A DNA stretch of 23,041 nucleotides from CAWUJT01 sp963922715 (GCA_963922715.1 CAWUJT010000025.1:1-23041); one strand, 5' to 3'; shown: positions 8,310 to 15,532, counted from the first letter of the stretch. The notes: a model not told the origin generated them from the sequence alone. Program-made: numbers and translations.

Positions 8310-8840
8310 ATGACAACAATCAAAGACTATATTCGCACAATCCCCAATTTCCCCCATGAAGGGATCATGTTTCGCGATGTCACCACGCTTTTTGCCGATC
8401 CAAGGGGGATGCGGCTATGTGTGGACCTTCTGCTGGAGGCCTATGTTGGCCAGCATATCGATGCTGTGGCAGGTCTTGAGGCGCGCGGCTTTATCCTAGG
8501 TGGTGCTGTGGCTCATCAGCTTGGCACCGGGTTCGTCCCCATCCGCAAAAAGGGAAAACTCCCCGGTGAAACCTATGCCGAAGACTATGCGCTTGAATAC
8601 GCTCAAGCGACGGTTGAAGTGCATATTGATGCCGTGCCAGCGGGCAGTCGCGTTCTGCTTGTGGATGATCTTTTGGCCACAGGTGGCACGGCGGCGGCGG
8701 GCATCAAATTGCTGGAGCGGCTTGGTTGCGATATCGTTGGATGTGCCTTTGTGATCGACCTGCCCGATCTGGGCGGGGCCAAAAAACTTGCGACCATGGG
8801 CATGGACATACATCACTTGTGTCAATTTAGCGGGCATTGA
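8310..8840 (+). CDS. apt: Adenine phosphoribosyltransferase
   Basis: APT converts adenine and PRPP to AMP and PPi. The 176-residue protein has the typical start (IRTIPNFPHEGIMFRDVTTL at 8-27), the ARGFILGGA hood region, RKKGKLPG (80-86) and the PRPP-binding loop VLLVDDLLATGGTAAAG (115-131). A strong ribosome-binding site, AAGGTGAG, ends 8 bases before ATG 8310. It lies 120 bases downstream of mtnP. That gap may hold its own promoter, but -35/-10 choices there are ambiguous. With mtnP it forms an adenine salvage route. Confidence 0.96.
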   Translation: MTTIKDYIRTIPNFPHEGIMFRDVTTLFADPRGMRLCVDLLLEAYVGQHIDAVAGLEARGFILGGAVAHQLGTGFVPIRKKGKLPGETYAEDYALEYAQATVEVHIDAVPAGSRVLLVDDLLATGGTAAAGIKLLERLGCDIVGCAFVIDLPDLGGAKKLATMGMDIHHLCQFSGH

Positions 8841-8864
8841 TCGCTTTGTATGACAGGCAAGGCA

Positions 8865-8898
8865 TCAGTCACGGTCAAATCATGCGACCGTATCCTGA
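8865..8898 (+). terminator. Possible stem-loop downstream of apt
   Basis: Nested arms TCAG/CTGA and ACGGTC (8871-8876)/GACCGT (8886-8891) could form a hairpin 24 bases after the apt stop codon. No T run follows, so termination is doubtful. The dyad could equally be a protein-binding site just upstream of the accA promoter. Confidence 0.3.
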
Positions 8899-8901
8899 CG
8901 G

Positions 8902-8932
8902 TTGCATCGTTTCGCTCTGCACGCCATATGAT
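8902..8932 (+). promoter_or_regulatory. Candidate promoter for accA
   Basis: TTGCAT at 8902-8907 is followed by CATATG at 8925-8930 (17-base spacer), overlapping TATGAT at 8927-8932 (19-base spacer). It is 27 to 29 bases upstream of the accA ATG. Confidence 0.35.
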
Positions 8933-8958
8933 AGGCAGATCGAAAGAGCGGCACTGTA

Positions 8959-9921
8959 ATGACCCATTATCTAGAATTTGAAAAATCCTTGGCAGAAATC
9001 GAAGGCAAAGGCGAAGAACTGCGCGCGATGGCGCGTGATAACAAAGACGTTGATCTAGATGATGAGATCACAGCGCTTGAAGAAAAATCCAAAGTGCTCT
9101 TGAAGGACCTTTATACAAGTCTCGATCCCTGGCGAAAATGTCTTGTTGCGCGCCACCCCGAACGACCTCATTGCAAAGATTATATCAAAGCGCTGTTCAC
9201 CGAATACAGCCCCTTAGCTGGGGATCGGAATTTTGCCGACGATCATGCTGTGATGGGCGGACTGGCCCGACTTGACGATAGGCCTGTGATGGTGATTGGC
9301 CACGAAAAAGGCCATGATACCCAAAGCCGGATCACGCATAACTTCGGCATGGCCCGGCCTGAGGGATATCGCAAAGCCATCCGTCTGATGGACCTCGCGG
9401 CCCGGTTCAACCTCCCTGTGATCACATTGATTGACACACCAGGGGCCTACCCGGGCAAAGGCGCAGAAGAACGCGGCCAATCAGAGGCGATTGCGCGCTC
9501 GACTGAGACTTGTTTGAAAATCGGCGTGCCGTTGATTTCGGTGATTATTGGCGAAGGCGGTTCTGGCGGGGCTGTGGCCTTTGCCACAGGCAATCGTGTG
9601 GCCATGCTGGAGCATGCGATCTATTCTGTGATCTCGCCGGAAGGGTGCGCGTCTATTCTGTGGAAAGACGCGGATAAAATGCGCGAAGCGGCCGAGGCCT
9701 TGCGCCTGACCGCACAAGATCTTCACAGCTTGGGTGTGATTGATCGCATTATCAGTGAACCAATTGGCGGCGCGCATCGTGCCCCCGATGCCATGATGAC
9801 GGCGGTCAAGCATCAACTCAGCGCCATGCTGGACGAGTTGGGCGATATGGATGCGCAAACGCTTGTGAAAGATCGTCAGCAGAAATTCCTGGATATGGGT
9901 GCGAAAGCGCTCACCAGCTAG
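8959..9921 (+). CDS. accA: Acetyl-CoA carboxylase carboxyltransferase subunit alpha
   Basis: AccA, with AccD, transfers the carboxyl group from biotin to acetyl-CoA to make malonyl-CoA for fatty acid synthesis. The 320-residue length is normal. The N-terminus (MTHYLEFEKSLAEIE) is typical. Core motifs are HEKGHDTQSRITHNFGMARPEGYRK (about 115-139), IDTPGAYPG (158-166), the oxyanion-type glycine motif GEGGSGGAVAFA (198-209) and YSVISPEGCASILW (222-235). It converges with the SLC13 permease gene, leaving only 21 bases between the stops and no recognisable terminator. Confidence 0.97.
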   Translation: MTHYLEFEKSLAEIEGKGEELRAMARDNKDVDLDDEITALEEKSKVLLKDLYTSLDPWRKCLVARHPERPHCKDYIKALFTEYSPLAGDRNFADDHAVMGGLARLDDRPVMVIGHEKGHDTQSRITHNFGMARPEGYRKAIRLMDLAARFNLPVITLIDTPGAYPGKGAEERGQSEAIARSTETCLKIGVPLISVIIGEGGSGGAVAFATGNRVAMLEHAIYSVISPEGCASILWKDADKMREAAEALRLTAQDLHSLGVIDRIISEPIGGAHRAPDAMMTAVKHQLSAMLDELGDMDAQTLVKDRQQKFLDMGAKALTS

Positions 9922-9942
9922 AAAGTCTCGCCCCTTCGCCGT

Positions 9943-11727
9943 TCAAAGCGGCCAGAACACGGGAATAAGCAGCGAGGTCAACAGACCAACCGTTAGATTG
10001 AGGGGCACGCCGATCTTCAAGAAATCATGGAACGCATAACCGCCTGGCCCATATACCATCATGTTGGTTTGATACCCGATCGGCGTGGCAAAAGACGCCG
10101 ACGCGGCCACCATCACCGCCACCACAAGCCCCCGAGGATCAAGCCCCAGGGTGTCGCCCAAAGAGATCGCAATTGGGGTGATGACAACCGCCACAGCGTT
10201 GTTGGAAACAAGCTCTGTCAACACCGATGTCAAAAGATAGATCGTCCAGACAAGGAGGATGGGGGGCAGACCCGCCAACCAAGGCGCAAGCTGCTTTACG
10301 ATTAGCCCCACGGCACCGGACGCTTCCAAAGACGCACCAATGGCCAGCATCGAAAAGATGAGCGCCAGCAACCGACCGTCGATTAATGAAAAAGCTTCAT
10401 CGGCATCAATGGAACGGGTGCCGAGGACCACGGCAACCGCCAGGATCGAAAGATAAAGGATCGGTGCGACACCCAAGGCGGCCAAGGCCACCACACCGAT
10501 CATCGCCACAATCGGGATCGCCACCATCTCGCGGCGAAAGGCCCGCACCTGTGGCGTGGCAATATCCACCAAGTTCATATCCGCGGCCAGGCGTTGAATG
10601 TCTTCGGGCGCGCCCTCCAACAGCAAGGTATCGCCAGAGCGTATGATCAATGTGTCAAGCTGTTGGCCAATGTTTTGATTGCGACGGTGAACGGCCAAAG
10701 GGTAGACGCCATAGCGCCGCCTCAGCCGGATCTCTCCCAACCGCCGTCCAATCATCTTTGCCCCCGGTGAAATCAGCACTTCAACTGTTGTGCTTTCCTT
10801 TGCATCCACCTGATCGAGCCGTTTGAGGGATTTGTTCCGCTGTAGCGTCAGAAGTTCCGCCATCGGCGTGCGCAGCACAACACGATCCCCCACTTGCAGA
10901 GTAACACTGTCAAGTTTGCGCCGGAGCGAGGCATCCCCCCGGATAACATCGATCAACCGCACGCCTTCGCGTTTGAAAAGCTGCACGCCCAAAACCTCAC
11001 GCCCCACAAGGTTCGATTCTGGTGGAATGACGGCTTCGGTGAAAAACTTGCGCCGTGTTCGGTCTCCGCCCAAATGCCCTGCCATAGAGGTTCGCTCTGG
11101 CAACAGTCGCGGACCCAAGACAGCCAGATAGATCATCCCCCAGGTCACCAAAACAACCGCCAGGGGCGTGACCTCAAATATCGTGAAGGGGGCCAAACCT
11201 TGATCGCGGGCAACGCCATCGACAAGAAGGTTCGTGGATGTGCCGATCAGTGTCAGGGTTCCGCCTAACACAGCGGCATAGCTTAGCGGGATCAACAGCT
11301 TAGAGGGTGCGAGCCCCATCCGTTGGGCCAGTTGCACAAAAACCGGAATCATCACCACGACCACCGGCGTGTTCGAGACGAAGGCAGATGACACAATCAC
11401 AAGTGCCAGCATGATCCCCAATGCAGCCGCAGGACGGTCGGTGGCGTGTGCCTGGGCAACCTGGGTAAAGACCTCCAGCGCCCCTGTGCGCACCAGCGCG
11501 CCCATGACAATAAACATCGCAAGGATCGTCCAAGGGGCTGGATTTGACAGCACCTTTAGCCCCGCCTCATAGGGCAAAACCCCTGTCAGAAGAAGAAAAG
11601 CCGCACCAAGAATAGCCACGACTTCGACTGGGCGCGTTTCGCGCACAAACAGCACAAACATCACCAGAACAGTCGCCAATGCCACCCAAGGTTCGACAGA
11701 CGGTGGAAGAGAGAGAAGAGGTGTCAT
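9943..11727 (-). CDS. SLC13/DASS-type permease with two RCK_C (TrkA-C) domains
   Basis: This is a 594-residue inner-membrane anion transporter. The N-terminal half (about 12-205) and C-terminal half (about 400-594) are hydrophobic repeats. Each carries a family signature: FVSNTPVVVVM (about 116-126) with IGTSTNLLVDG (161-171), and ELVSNNAVAVV (about 505-515) with TPIGYQTNMMVYGPGGY (about 548-564). Between them is a soluble region with two RCK_C-like domains (about 225-295 and 310-390), which bind ligands in related potassium channels and transporters. Substrate is uncertain; sulfate, dicarboxylates or other oxyanions are possible. Its start overlaps the YmdB-like gene stop by 4 bases, so it is the last gene of a three-gene operon. 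Confidence 0.9.
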   Translation of the reverse strand: MTPLLSLPPSVEPWVALATVLVMFVLFVRETRPVEVVAILGAAFLLLTGVLPYEAGLKVLSNPAPWTILAMFIVMGALVRTGALEVFTQVAQAHATDRPAAALGIMLALVIVSSAFVSNTPVVVVMIPVFVQLAQRMGLAPSKLLIPLSYAAVLGGTLTLIGTSTNLLVDGVARDQGLAPFTIFEVTPLAVVLVTWGMIYLAVLGPRLLPERTSMAGHLGGDRTRRKFFTEAVIPPESNLVGREVLGVQLFKREGVRLIDVIRGDASLRRKLDSVTLQVGDRVVLRTPMAELLTLQRNKSLKRLDQVDAKESTTVEVLISPGAKMIGRRLGEIRLRRRYGVYPLAVHRRNQNIGQQLDTLIIRSGDTLLLEGAPEDIQRLAADMNLVDIATPQVRAFRREMVAIPIVAMIGVVALAALGVAPILYLSILAVAVVLGTRSIDADEAFSLIDGRLLALIFSMLAIGASLEASGAVGLIVKQLAPWLAGLPPILLVWTIYLLTSVLTELVSNNAVAVVITPIAISLGDTLGLDPRGLVVAVMVAASASFATPIGYQTNMMVYGPGGYAFHDFLKIGVPLNLTVGLLTSLLIPVFWPL

Positions 11728-12542
11728 GGTGACAGCTGCGCTTGGCTCAGACGTCCGCCATAGCGGATGGGATCAATACACAGAGCAAGCCCGGTTTTAT
11801 CGTCTGTCTCAATATAAACGCCGCAGAGTGTGGCGGCCCCTGTCGCGGGCACAAACCGCCCCTTCGCCATGCCTGTGACAAAGCGATGCAAGGGCTCTGC
11901 AGGCTCCATCCCGATGACTGAATTGTAATCGCCGCACATACCGGCATCGGTTTGATACGCGGTGCCCTTAGGCAAGATTTGCACATCGGCTGTTGGCACA
12001 TGGGTGTGGGTGCCGACAACGGCGCTGAGGCGACCATCGCAATACTGTCCTAGCCCCATCTTCTCGGATGTGGCCTCACAGTGGACATCCAGAAACGCAG
12101 CCTGCACCGCTTGGCCCAGAGGATGCGCACGCAAAAGCGGTTCAAGGGCTGAGAATGGATTGTCAAAGGGGCGTTTCATAAACACCTGCCCCAAGACTTG
12201 GGCGATCAGCAGCTTACGACCATCGGGTAAAGCCAAAATGCGATGCCCACGCCCGGGCGCGCCTTTGGCGTAATTAAGTGGGCGTATAATGCGGGTCTCC
12301 TGTTCGATAAAGCTCAGCATATCGCGCTGGTCAAAGGCATGATCCCCCAATGTCAGGCAATCGGCACCGGCCGCGAGCAGGGCTTTGGCATGATCCGCGC
12401 TCAGACCGGCCCCAGCGGTGGCATTCTCGGCATTCACAATGGCAACATCAAGGGCCCATTCCCGTTTCAAGCTGGGCAAATGCGCAATCACCGCATCACG
12501 GCCCGCGCGGCCCATCACATCGCCAAGAAAAAGGAGCTTCAT
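11724..12542 (-). CDS. YmdB-like metallophosphoesterase (TIGR00282 family)
   Basis: This 272-residue calcineurin-like phosphoesterase is related to YmdB of Bacillus, a 2',3'-cyclic nucleotide phosphodiesterase. Motifs in order: FLGDVMGRAGR (5-15), VNAEN (36-40), LGDHAFDQ (65-72), DVHCEATSEK (153-162), GTHTHVPTAD (178-187) and TDAGMCGDYNSVIGM (199-213). The metal-binding motif usually reads GNH but is GDH here, an Asn-to-Asp change at residue 67. AAGG lies about 6 bases before the ATG. The gene starts 9 bases after the cyclo-ligase stop and overlaps the permease start by 4 bases. Confidence 0.92.
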   Translation of the reverse strand: MKLLFLGDVMGRAGRDAVIAHLPSLKREWALDVAIVNAENATAGAGLSADHAKALLAAGADCLTLGDHAFDQRDMLSFIEQETRIIRPLNYAKGAPGRGHRILALPDGRKLLIAQVLGQVFMKRPFDNPFSALEPLLRAHPLGQAVQAAFLDVHCEATSEKMGLGQYCDGRLSAVVGTHTHVPTADVQILPKGTAYQTDAGMCGDYNSVIGMEPAEPLHRFVTGMAKGRFVPATGAATLCGVYIETDDKTGLALCIDPIRYGGRLSQAQLSP

Positions 12543-12551
12543 ACTGCCTTG

Positions 12552-13133
12552 CTAGGCCCCAGACGTCCCCTTGGCAAGCGCCCAAACTGTCCGAGTAGCT
12601 GTGACAATGGCATCAAGGCGCTGATCGGTCGGCTCTTGCGGCACCTTTGGGACCTCTTGGACATCGAGGGCAAGGCCCATGGCGCGCACTGGCCCCGCAG
12701 TGCGGAGAGCTTGCAAGCTGCGATCATAAAACCCTCCGCCATATCCAAGGCGCGCGCAACTTCCATCGAAAGCGACAAGCGGCACGATCAGGACATTGGG
12801 GGTGACCCACCCTCCGTGTTCCGGCACCGCTGCCCCGAAGGGACCGGGCACCATCTTTATGTCGGGGGCCCAGCGTTTGAATTGTAATGCGCGACCTTTT
12901 CCCATTACGACCGGAACGCACACCACCGCGCCTGCTGCATGCAACGCCGCCATTGCGGGGCGTGGATCAATCTCGCTTTTGATCGGCATATATCCAGCTA
13001 TGCAAAGACCTTGGGCGGGACCAATCACGGCCAGAAGCCGTTGTGTCGCGGACGCGATATTCACATCTTGCACGGCATCCCTAGCCAGAAGGGCTGATTT
13101 ACGCAAATCTGATTTTCGATCTGAAAGCGTCAT
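12552..13133 (-). CDS. 5-formyltetrahydrofolate cyclo-ligase
   Basis: This enzyme (also called methenyl-THF synthetase; YgfA/Fau family) converts 5-formyl-THF and ATP to 5,10-methenyl-THF. The 193-residue protein begins with the basic RKSDLRKSALLARDA segment. It has GYMPIKSEID (47-56), VPLVAFDGSCARLGYGGGFYD (118-137) and a C-terminal DAIVTATR motif. The glycine-rich GYGGGFYD loop binds ATP and phosphate in this family. It is the first gene of the minus-strand operon with ymdB-like and SLC13 genes. In many proteobacteria this gene sits next to 6S RNA, but the 81-base divergent gap here is too short to hold one. Confidence 0.95.
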   Translation of the reverse strand: MTLSDRKSDLRKSALLARDAVQDVNIASATQRLLAVIGPAQGLCIAGYMPIKSEIDPRPAMAALHAAGAVVCVPVVMGKGRALQFKRWAPDIKMVPGPFGAAVPEHGGWVTPNVLIVPLVAFDGSCARLGYGGGFYDRSLQALRTAGPVRAMGLALDVQEVPKVPQEPTDQRLDAIVTATRTVWALAKGTSGA

Positions 13134-13167
13134 GCCACGTGCTTTGCTGTTCTTCCCCTATGCTGAA

Positions 13168-13195
13168 GCTATACACCCTCTTGCAGCGGCCACAA
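13168..13195 (-). promoter_or_regulatory. Candidate minus-strand promoter for the cyclo-ligase operon
   Basis: Read on the minus strand, TTGTGG (13190-13195) and TATAGC (13168-13173) are 16 bases apart. They would start transcription near 13161, giving a leader of roughly 28 bases. The site overlaps the divergent plus-strand -35 box of the VOC gene, so the two promoters may compete. Confidence 0.45.
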
Positions 13196-13209
13196 TGCGA
13201 TGGTCATAT
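13181..13209 (+). promoter_or_regulatory. Candidate promoter for the VOC gene, possibly leaderless
   Basis: TTGCAG (13181-13186) and TCATAT (13204-13209) are 17 bases apart. The -10 box ends 5 bases before ATG 13215, so the transcript would begin at or next to the start codon. Confidence 0.42.
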
Positions 13210-13214
13210 GAGCC

Positions 13215-13820
13215 ATGCTCGAACTGGATCATCTGGTTATCACCGCGCCTGATCTTGAGACAGGCACCGCTTGGATTGAAAACATCCTTGGCGTGCCTGT
13301 GCAAGACGGGGGTGCCCATGCGCTAATGGGCACACACAATCGCCTGCTCTCCCTTGGGCCAAGCCTCTATCTTGAGGTGATCGCCGTGAACCCTGCGGCA
13401 CCGGCCCCATCACATCCACGGTGGTTTGGGTTGGATCACGCCCCAACAGCACCACGACTCAGCCACTGGGCCTGTCGAACGCAAGATATCCGCACGGCCC
13501 TTTCTCAAGCGCCACCAGACCACGGGCATGCTACGCGTGTCACACGGGGCACTTTGACATGGCAGATGTCGATCAGTCCGACCGGGCATTTGCCGTTTGA
13601 CGATCTCTATCCTGCCCTCTTGCAATGGGAGGGACCAAATCCTGCCCCTTTGCTTCAAGACCAAGGCATTAGGCTAGAATGTCTAACCATATCACATCCT
13701 CGAGCGTCCGATCTTGCCGGCGCGCTCGCGCATCTGCCCGATCCGCGCATCCAATACCAAAGCGCAGCCCCTTCTTTGGCAGCGGTCTTGAAGACCCCCA
13801 GAGGTCTGTGCGATTTATGA
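13215..13820 (+). CDS. VOC superfamily protein, glyoxalase-like domain
   Basis: This 201-residue protein begins with LELDHLVITAPDLETGTAWIENILG, the beta-alpha start of a glyoxalase-like (PF13468-type) domain. The next part includes GAHALMGTHNRLLSLGPSLYLEVIAVNP, the expected strand containing the metal-site Glu. The His in DHLV and the Glu in LEVI are the likely metal ligands. A later WQMSISPTGHLPFDDLYP segment fits the second half of the fold. The specific reaction is unknown. Translation start has only GAG nearby as a ribosome-binding site, consistent with a leaderless mRNA. The stop overlaps the acetyltransferase ATG by 4 bases. Confidence 0.85.
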   Translation: MLELDHLVITAPDLETGTAWIENILGVPVQDGGAHALMGTHNRLLSLGPSLYLEVIAVNPAAPAPSHPRWFGLDHAPTAPRLSHWACRTQDIRTALSQAPPDHGHATRVTRGTLTWQMSISPTGHLPFDDLYPALLQWEGPNPAPLLQDQGIRLECLTISHPRASDLAGALAHLPDPRIQYQSAAPSLAAVLKTPRGLCDL

Positions 13821-14326
13821 TCATTCGCTTGGCGCATCTCAGCGATCTTCCCGCCGTTCTTGAGATACAAAACGCCTTTATCCGAGACACGTTCATCACC
13901 TTCAACAGCCAGGAAAAGACTATTTCAGATCTTGAGAAGCTCAAAGTGCAACGGTCACTTCTCGTCGCGATAGCGGATGAAAAAGTTGTTGGGTTTGTGA
14001 GCTTTCGGCCCTTTCGGGATGGGCCTGGATACGCCCATGTTGCAGAACATACGATTGCAATTTCACCGAATGCTCAGCGTAAAGGCCTAGGATCGTCTCT
14101 GATGACTGCCCTGGAAATAGAAGCGCGCCGCCAGGGGATCGACATTCTTGTCGCGGGTATTTCCAGCGCCAATCCCCAGGGCCAACGGTTCCACAAAGCC
14201 TGCGGGTTTCAGCAAACAGGCTATATGCCGGGTGTTGGGCGCAAATTTGGCCAAACACTGGATCTTATCTTGATGCAGAAGGTTATTTCACAAGCGCATG
14301 AAGAGACCTCAGCAATATGGTCCTAA
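13817..14326 (+). CDS. GNAT family N-acetyltransferase, phosphinothricin acetyltransferase-like
   Basis: This 169-residue acetyltransferase begins MIIRLAHLSDLPAVLEIQNAF and includes the DTFITFN and motif A region HTIAISPNAQRKGLGSSLM. The acetyl-CoA pyrophosphate loop is QRKGLG (87-92). AGISSANPQGQRFHKACGF follows near 150, as in Pat/YncA-type enzymes that acetylate small amines or amino-acid analogues. The substrate is not identifiable. I chose ATG 13817, inside the stop of the VOC gene (ATGA overlap), instead of an upstream in-frame start at 13679 that would run through the VOC gene. Confidence 0.88.
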   Translation: MIIRLAHLSDLPAVLEIQNAFIRDTFITFNSQEKTISDLEKLKVQRSLLVAIADEKVVGFVSFRPFRDGPGYAHVAEHTIAISPNAQRKGLGSSLMTALEIEARRQGIDILVAGISSANPQGQRFHKACGFQQTGYMPGVGRKFGQTLDLILMQKVISQAHEETSAIWS

Positions 14327-14336
14327 AGAATCGTAT

Positions 14337-14382
14337 GCGCGGAGCATAAGCTCCGCGCGCCGCTGACGTCGCGCAGCGACGT
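14337..14382 (+). repeat. Two tandem GC-rich hairpins between the acetyltransferase and TerB/J-domain genes
   Basis: Hairpin 1 has arms GCGCGGAGC (14337-14345) and GCTCCGCGC (14350-14358) with loop ATAA. Hairpin 2 has arms ACGTCGC (14366-14372) and GCGACGT (14376-14382) with loop GCA. Both stems are perfect. A pyrimidine-rich stretch (CTTTGCCTTTCTGTCC) follows but not a clean T run. They may end or stabilise the upstream transcript, or be copies of a dispersed palindromic element. Confidence 0.65.
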
Positions 14383-14390
14383 AATCTGCT

Positions 14391-14419
14391 TTGCCTTTCT
14401 GTCCTATCTGACTTAATTT
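14391..14419 (+). promoter_or_regulatory. Candidate promoter for the TerB/J-domain gene, possibly leaderless
   Basis: TTGCCT (14391-14396) and TAATTT (14414-14419) are 17 bases apart, a good sigma70 match. The -10 box ends 5 bases before ATG 14425 and there is no ribosome-binding site, so a leaderless mRNA is likely. Confidence 0.55.
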
Positions 14420-14424
14420 GAAGC

Positions 14425-15123
14425 ATGTCTGTCTGGTCACGCATCTCTCAAGTTCTTGGCGCCTTACGTTCTGGCGCGCCCTTTTCAGAGATCTTTGCCT
14501 ACTTCAAACAAAAGCCAGAAAAATCTGTCGCCTTCACCATCGCTGTTATCGCGCTCGGGGCCAAAATGGCCAAAGCTGATGGCCGTGTGACGCGCGATGA
14601 AGTCGCGGCCTTTCGAGAGATTTTCACCATTCCGCAAGCCGATATGGAAAACGCCGCGCGCGTCTTTGATCTGGCGCGTCAGGATGTTGCGGGGTTTGAA
14701 ATCTATGCCCAGCGCATTCGCGATATGTTTGAGGCCGATGCCCCGACGTTGCGCAATCTGATGGAAAGCTTGTTTCACATCGCGCTTGCTGACGGGGTGT
14801 ACCACCCCAATGAGAATGATTTCCTGCATCAGGTCGCGCGCATTTTTGGCTTGAAAGAGCAGGAGTTTCGCAGCATTCGAACCCGTTTTACGCCCACAGC
14901 TGAAGCCGATTGTTATGACGTGCTTGGCGTCTCCCCAAAGGATGATCTTGAGACCATCCGCGCGGCTTGGCGGCGCGCGGTGCGCGAAACCCACCCCGAC
15001 AGGCTGATCGCGCAAGGCTTACCGGAAGAAGCCGTTAAACTCGGAGAGAAACGTCTTATTGCCCTCAATCGTGCTTGGGAACAGATCTCTGATCATCATC
15101 CGCAATCTTCTCAGGACGGTTGA
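14425..15123 (+). CDS. TerB and J-domain protein (DjlA-like co-chaperone)
   Basis: This 232-residue protein has a TerB-like helical domain (about 35-150) with the acidic AKADGRVTRDE and ALADGVYHPNEND repeats. A C-terminal J-domain (about 162-225) starts DCYDVLGVSPKDD and contains the essential HPD tripeptide at 190-192. It should stimulate the ATPase of DnaK. Unlike E. coli DjlA it has no N-terminal membrane segment, so it is probably cytosolic or peripherally attached. The start has no ribosome-binding site but a good promoter ends 5 bases before it. The small exported protein gene follows after about 22 bases and may be co-transcribed. Confidence 0.9.
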   Translation: MSVWSRISQVLGALRSGAPFSEIFAYFKQKPEKSVAFTIAVIALGAKMAKADGRVTRDEVAAFREIFTIPQADMENAARVFDLARQDVAGFEIYAQRIRDMFEADAPTLRNLMESLFHIALADGVYHPNENDFLHQVARIFGLKEQEFRSIRTRFTPTAEADCYDVLGVSPKDDLETIRAAWRRAVRETHPDRLIAQGLPEEAVKLGEKRLIALNRAWEQISDHHPQSSQDG

Positions 15124-15145
15124 AAAGGTGATCTAAGATACCAAA

Positions 15146-15493
15146 GTGAACCGTATGCGACACAGATTTTTGCTCTTAACCCTCCTTTTAACGGCCAGCA
15201 CCGCAGCTGCAGAAGAAGATGGAAAACTGTCCGAAGGTTTAGGTCTTCTTGGTGAGGGCGGAAAACTGATCATGGATGGCCTTTTGCAAGAGCTCACGCC
15301 ACTTCTTGAAGATACCGAGGCGATCGGGGAATCCGTTGCCCCGCTGCTCAATCAGTTTCGCGATCAGCTCTCCACTATGATTGATGATTTAAACCTCTAT
15401 CATCCCCCTGAAATTTTACCCAATGGGGATATCATCCTGCGCCGCAAGCAACCTCTTGATCCCTCCTCTGGGACATCTGAGATTGAGATTTAA
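15146..15493 (+). CDS. Small exported protein of unknown function
   Basis: The 115-residue product has a Sec signal peptide (MNRMRHRFLLLTLLLTASTA, then AA before EED). The mature part is about 93 residues and acidic. It is helical with an LL/LI/LM pattern at about 28-75. It ends with a YHPPEILPNGDIILRRK segment that looks conserved. It has no Walker motifs, so any ATPase label would be wrong. GTG 15146 and ATG 15155 are both possible starts. Neither has a good ribosome-binding site; AAAGGTGAT at 15124-15132 is too far away. It follows the TerB/J-domain gene closely and is likely translated from the same mRNA. I do not recognise a function. Confidence 0.75.
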   Translation: MNRMRHRFLLLTLLLTASTAAAEEDGKLSEGLGLLGEGGKLIMDGLLQELTPLLEDTEAIGESVAPLLNQFRDQLSTMIDDLNLYHPPEILPNGDIILRRKQPLDPSSGTSEIEI

Positions 15494-15501
15494 GTTTCTC
15501 C

Positions 15502-15532
15502 TTGCCACAGAGGCATTCTGCCCCTATGGCAA
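15502..15532. promoter_or_regulatory. rplY promoter overlapped by a strong dyad symmetry
   Basis: TTGCCA (15502-15507) and TATGGC (15525-15530), 17 bases apart, form a good promoter. The same bases form a dyad: outer arms TTGCCA/TGGCAA (15527-15532) and inner arms GGCA (15512-15515)/TGCC (15519-15522), centred on TTC. Twelve of 14 positions per arm are symmetric. Transcription would start downstream of the dyad, so it is more likely a DNA operator than an RNA structure. Confidence 0.55.

Noticed and set aside
9897..9942. Terminator between accA and the SLC13 permease gene
   Set aside because: Only weak GGTG/CACC pairing is present inside the accA end, with no T run on either strand.
13134..13214. 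6S RNA next to the 5-formyl-THF cyclo-ligase gene
   Set aside because: The gap is only 81 bases, shorter than any 6S RNA, and is filled by divergent promoters.
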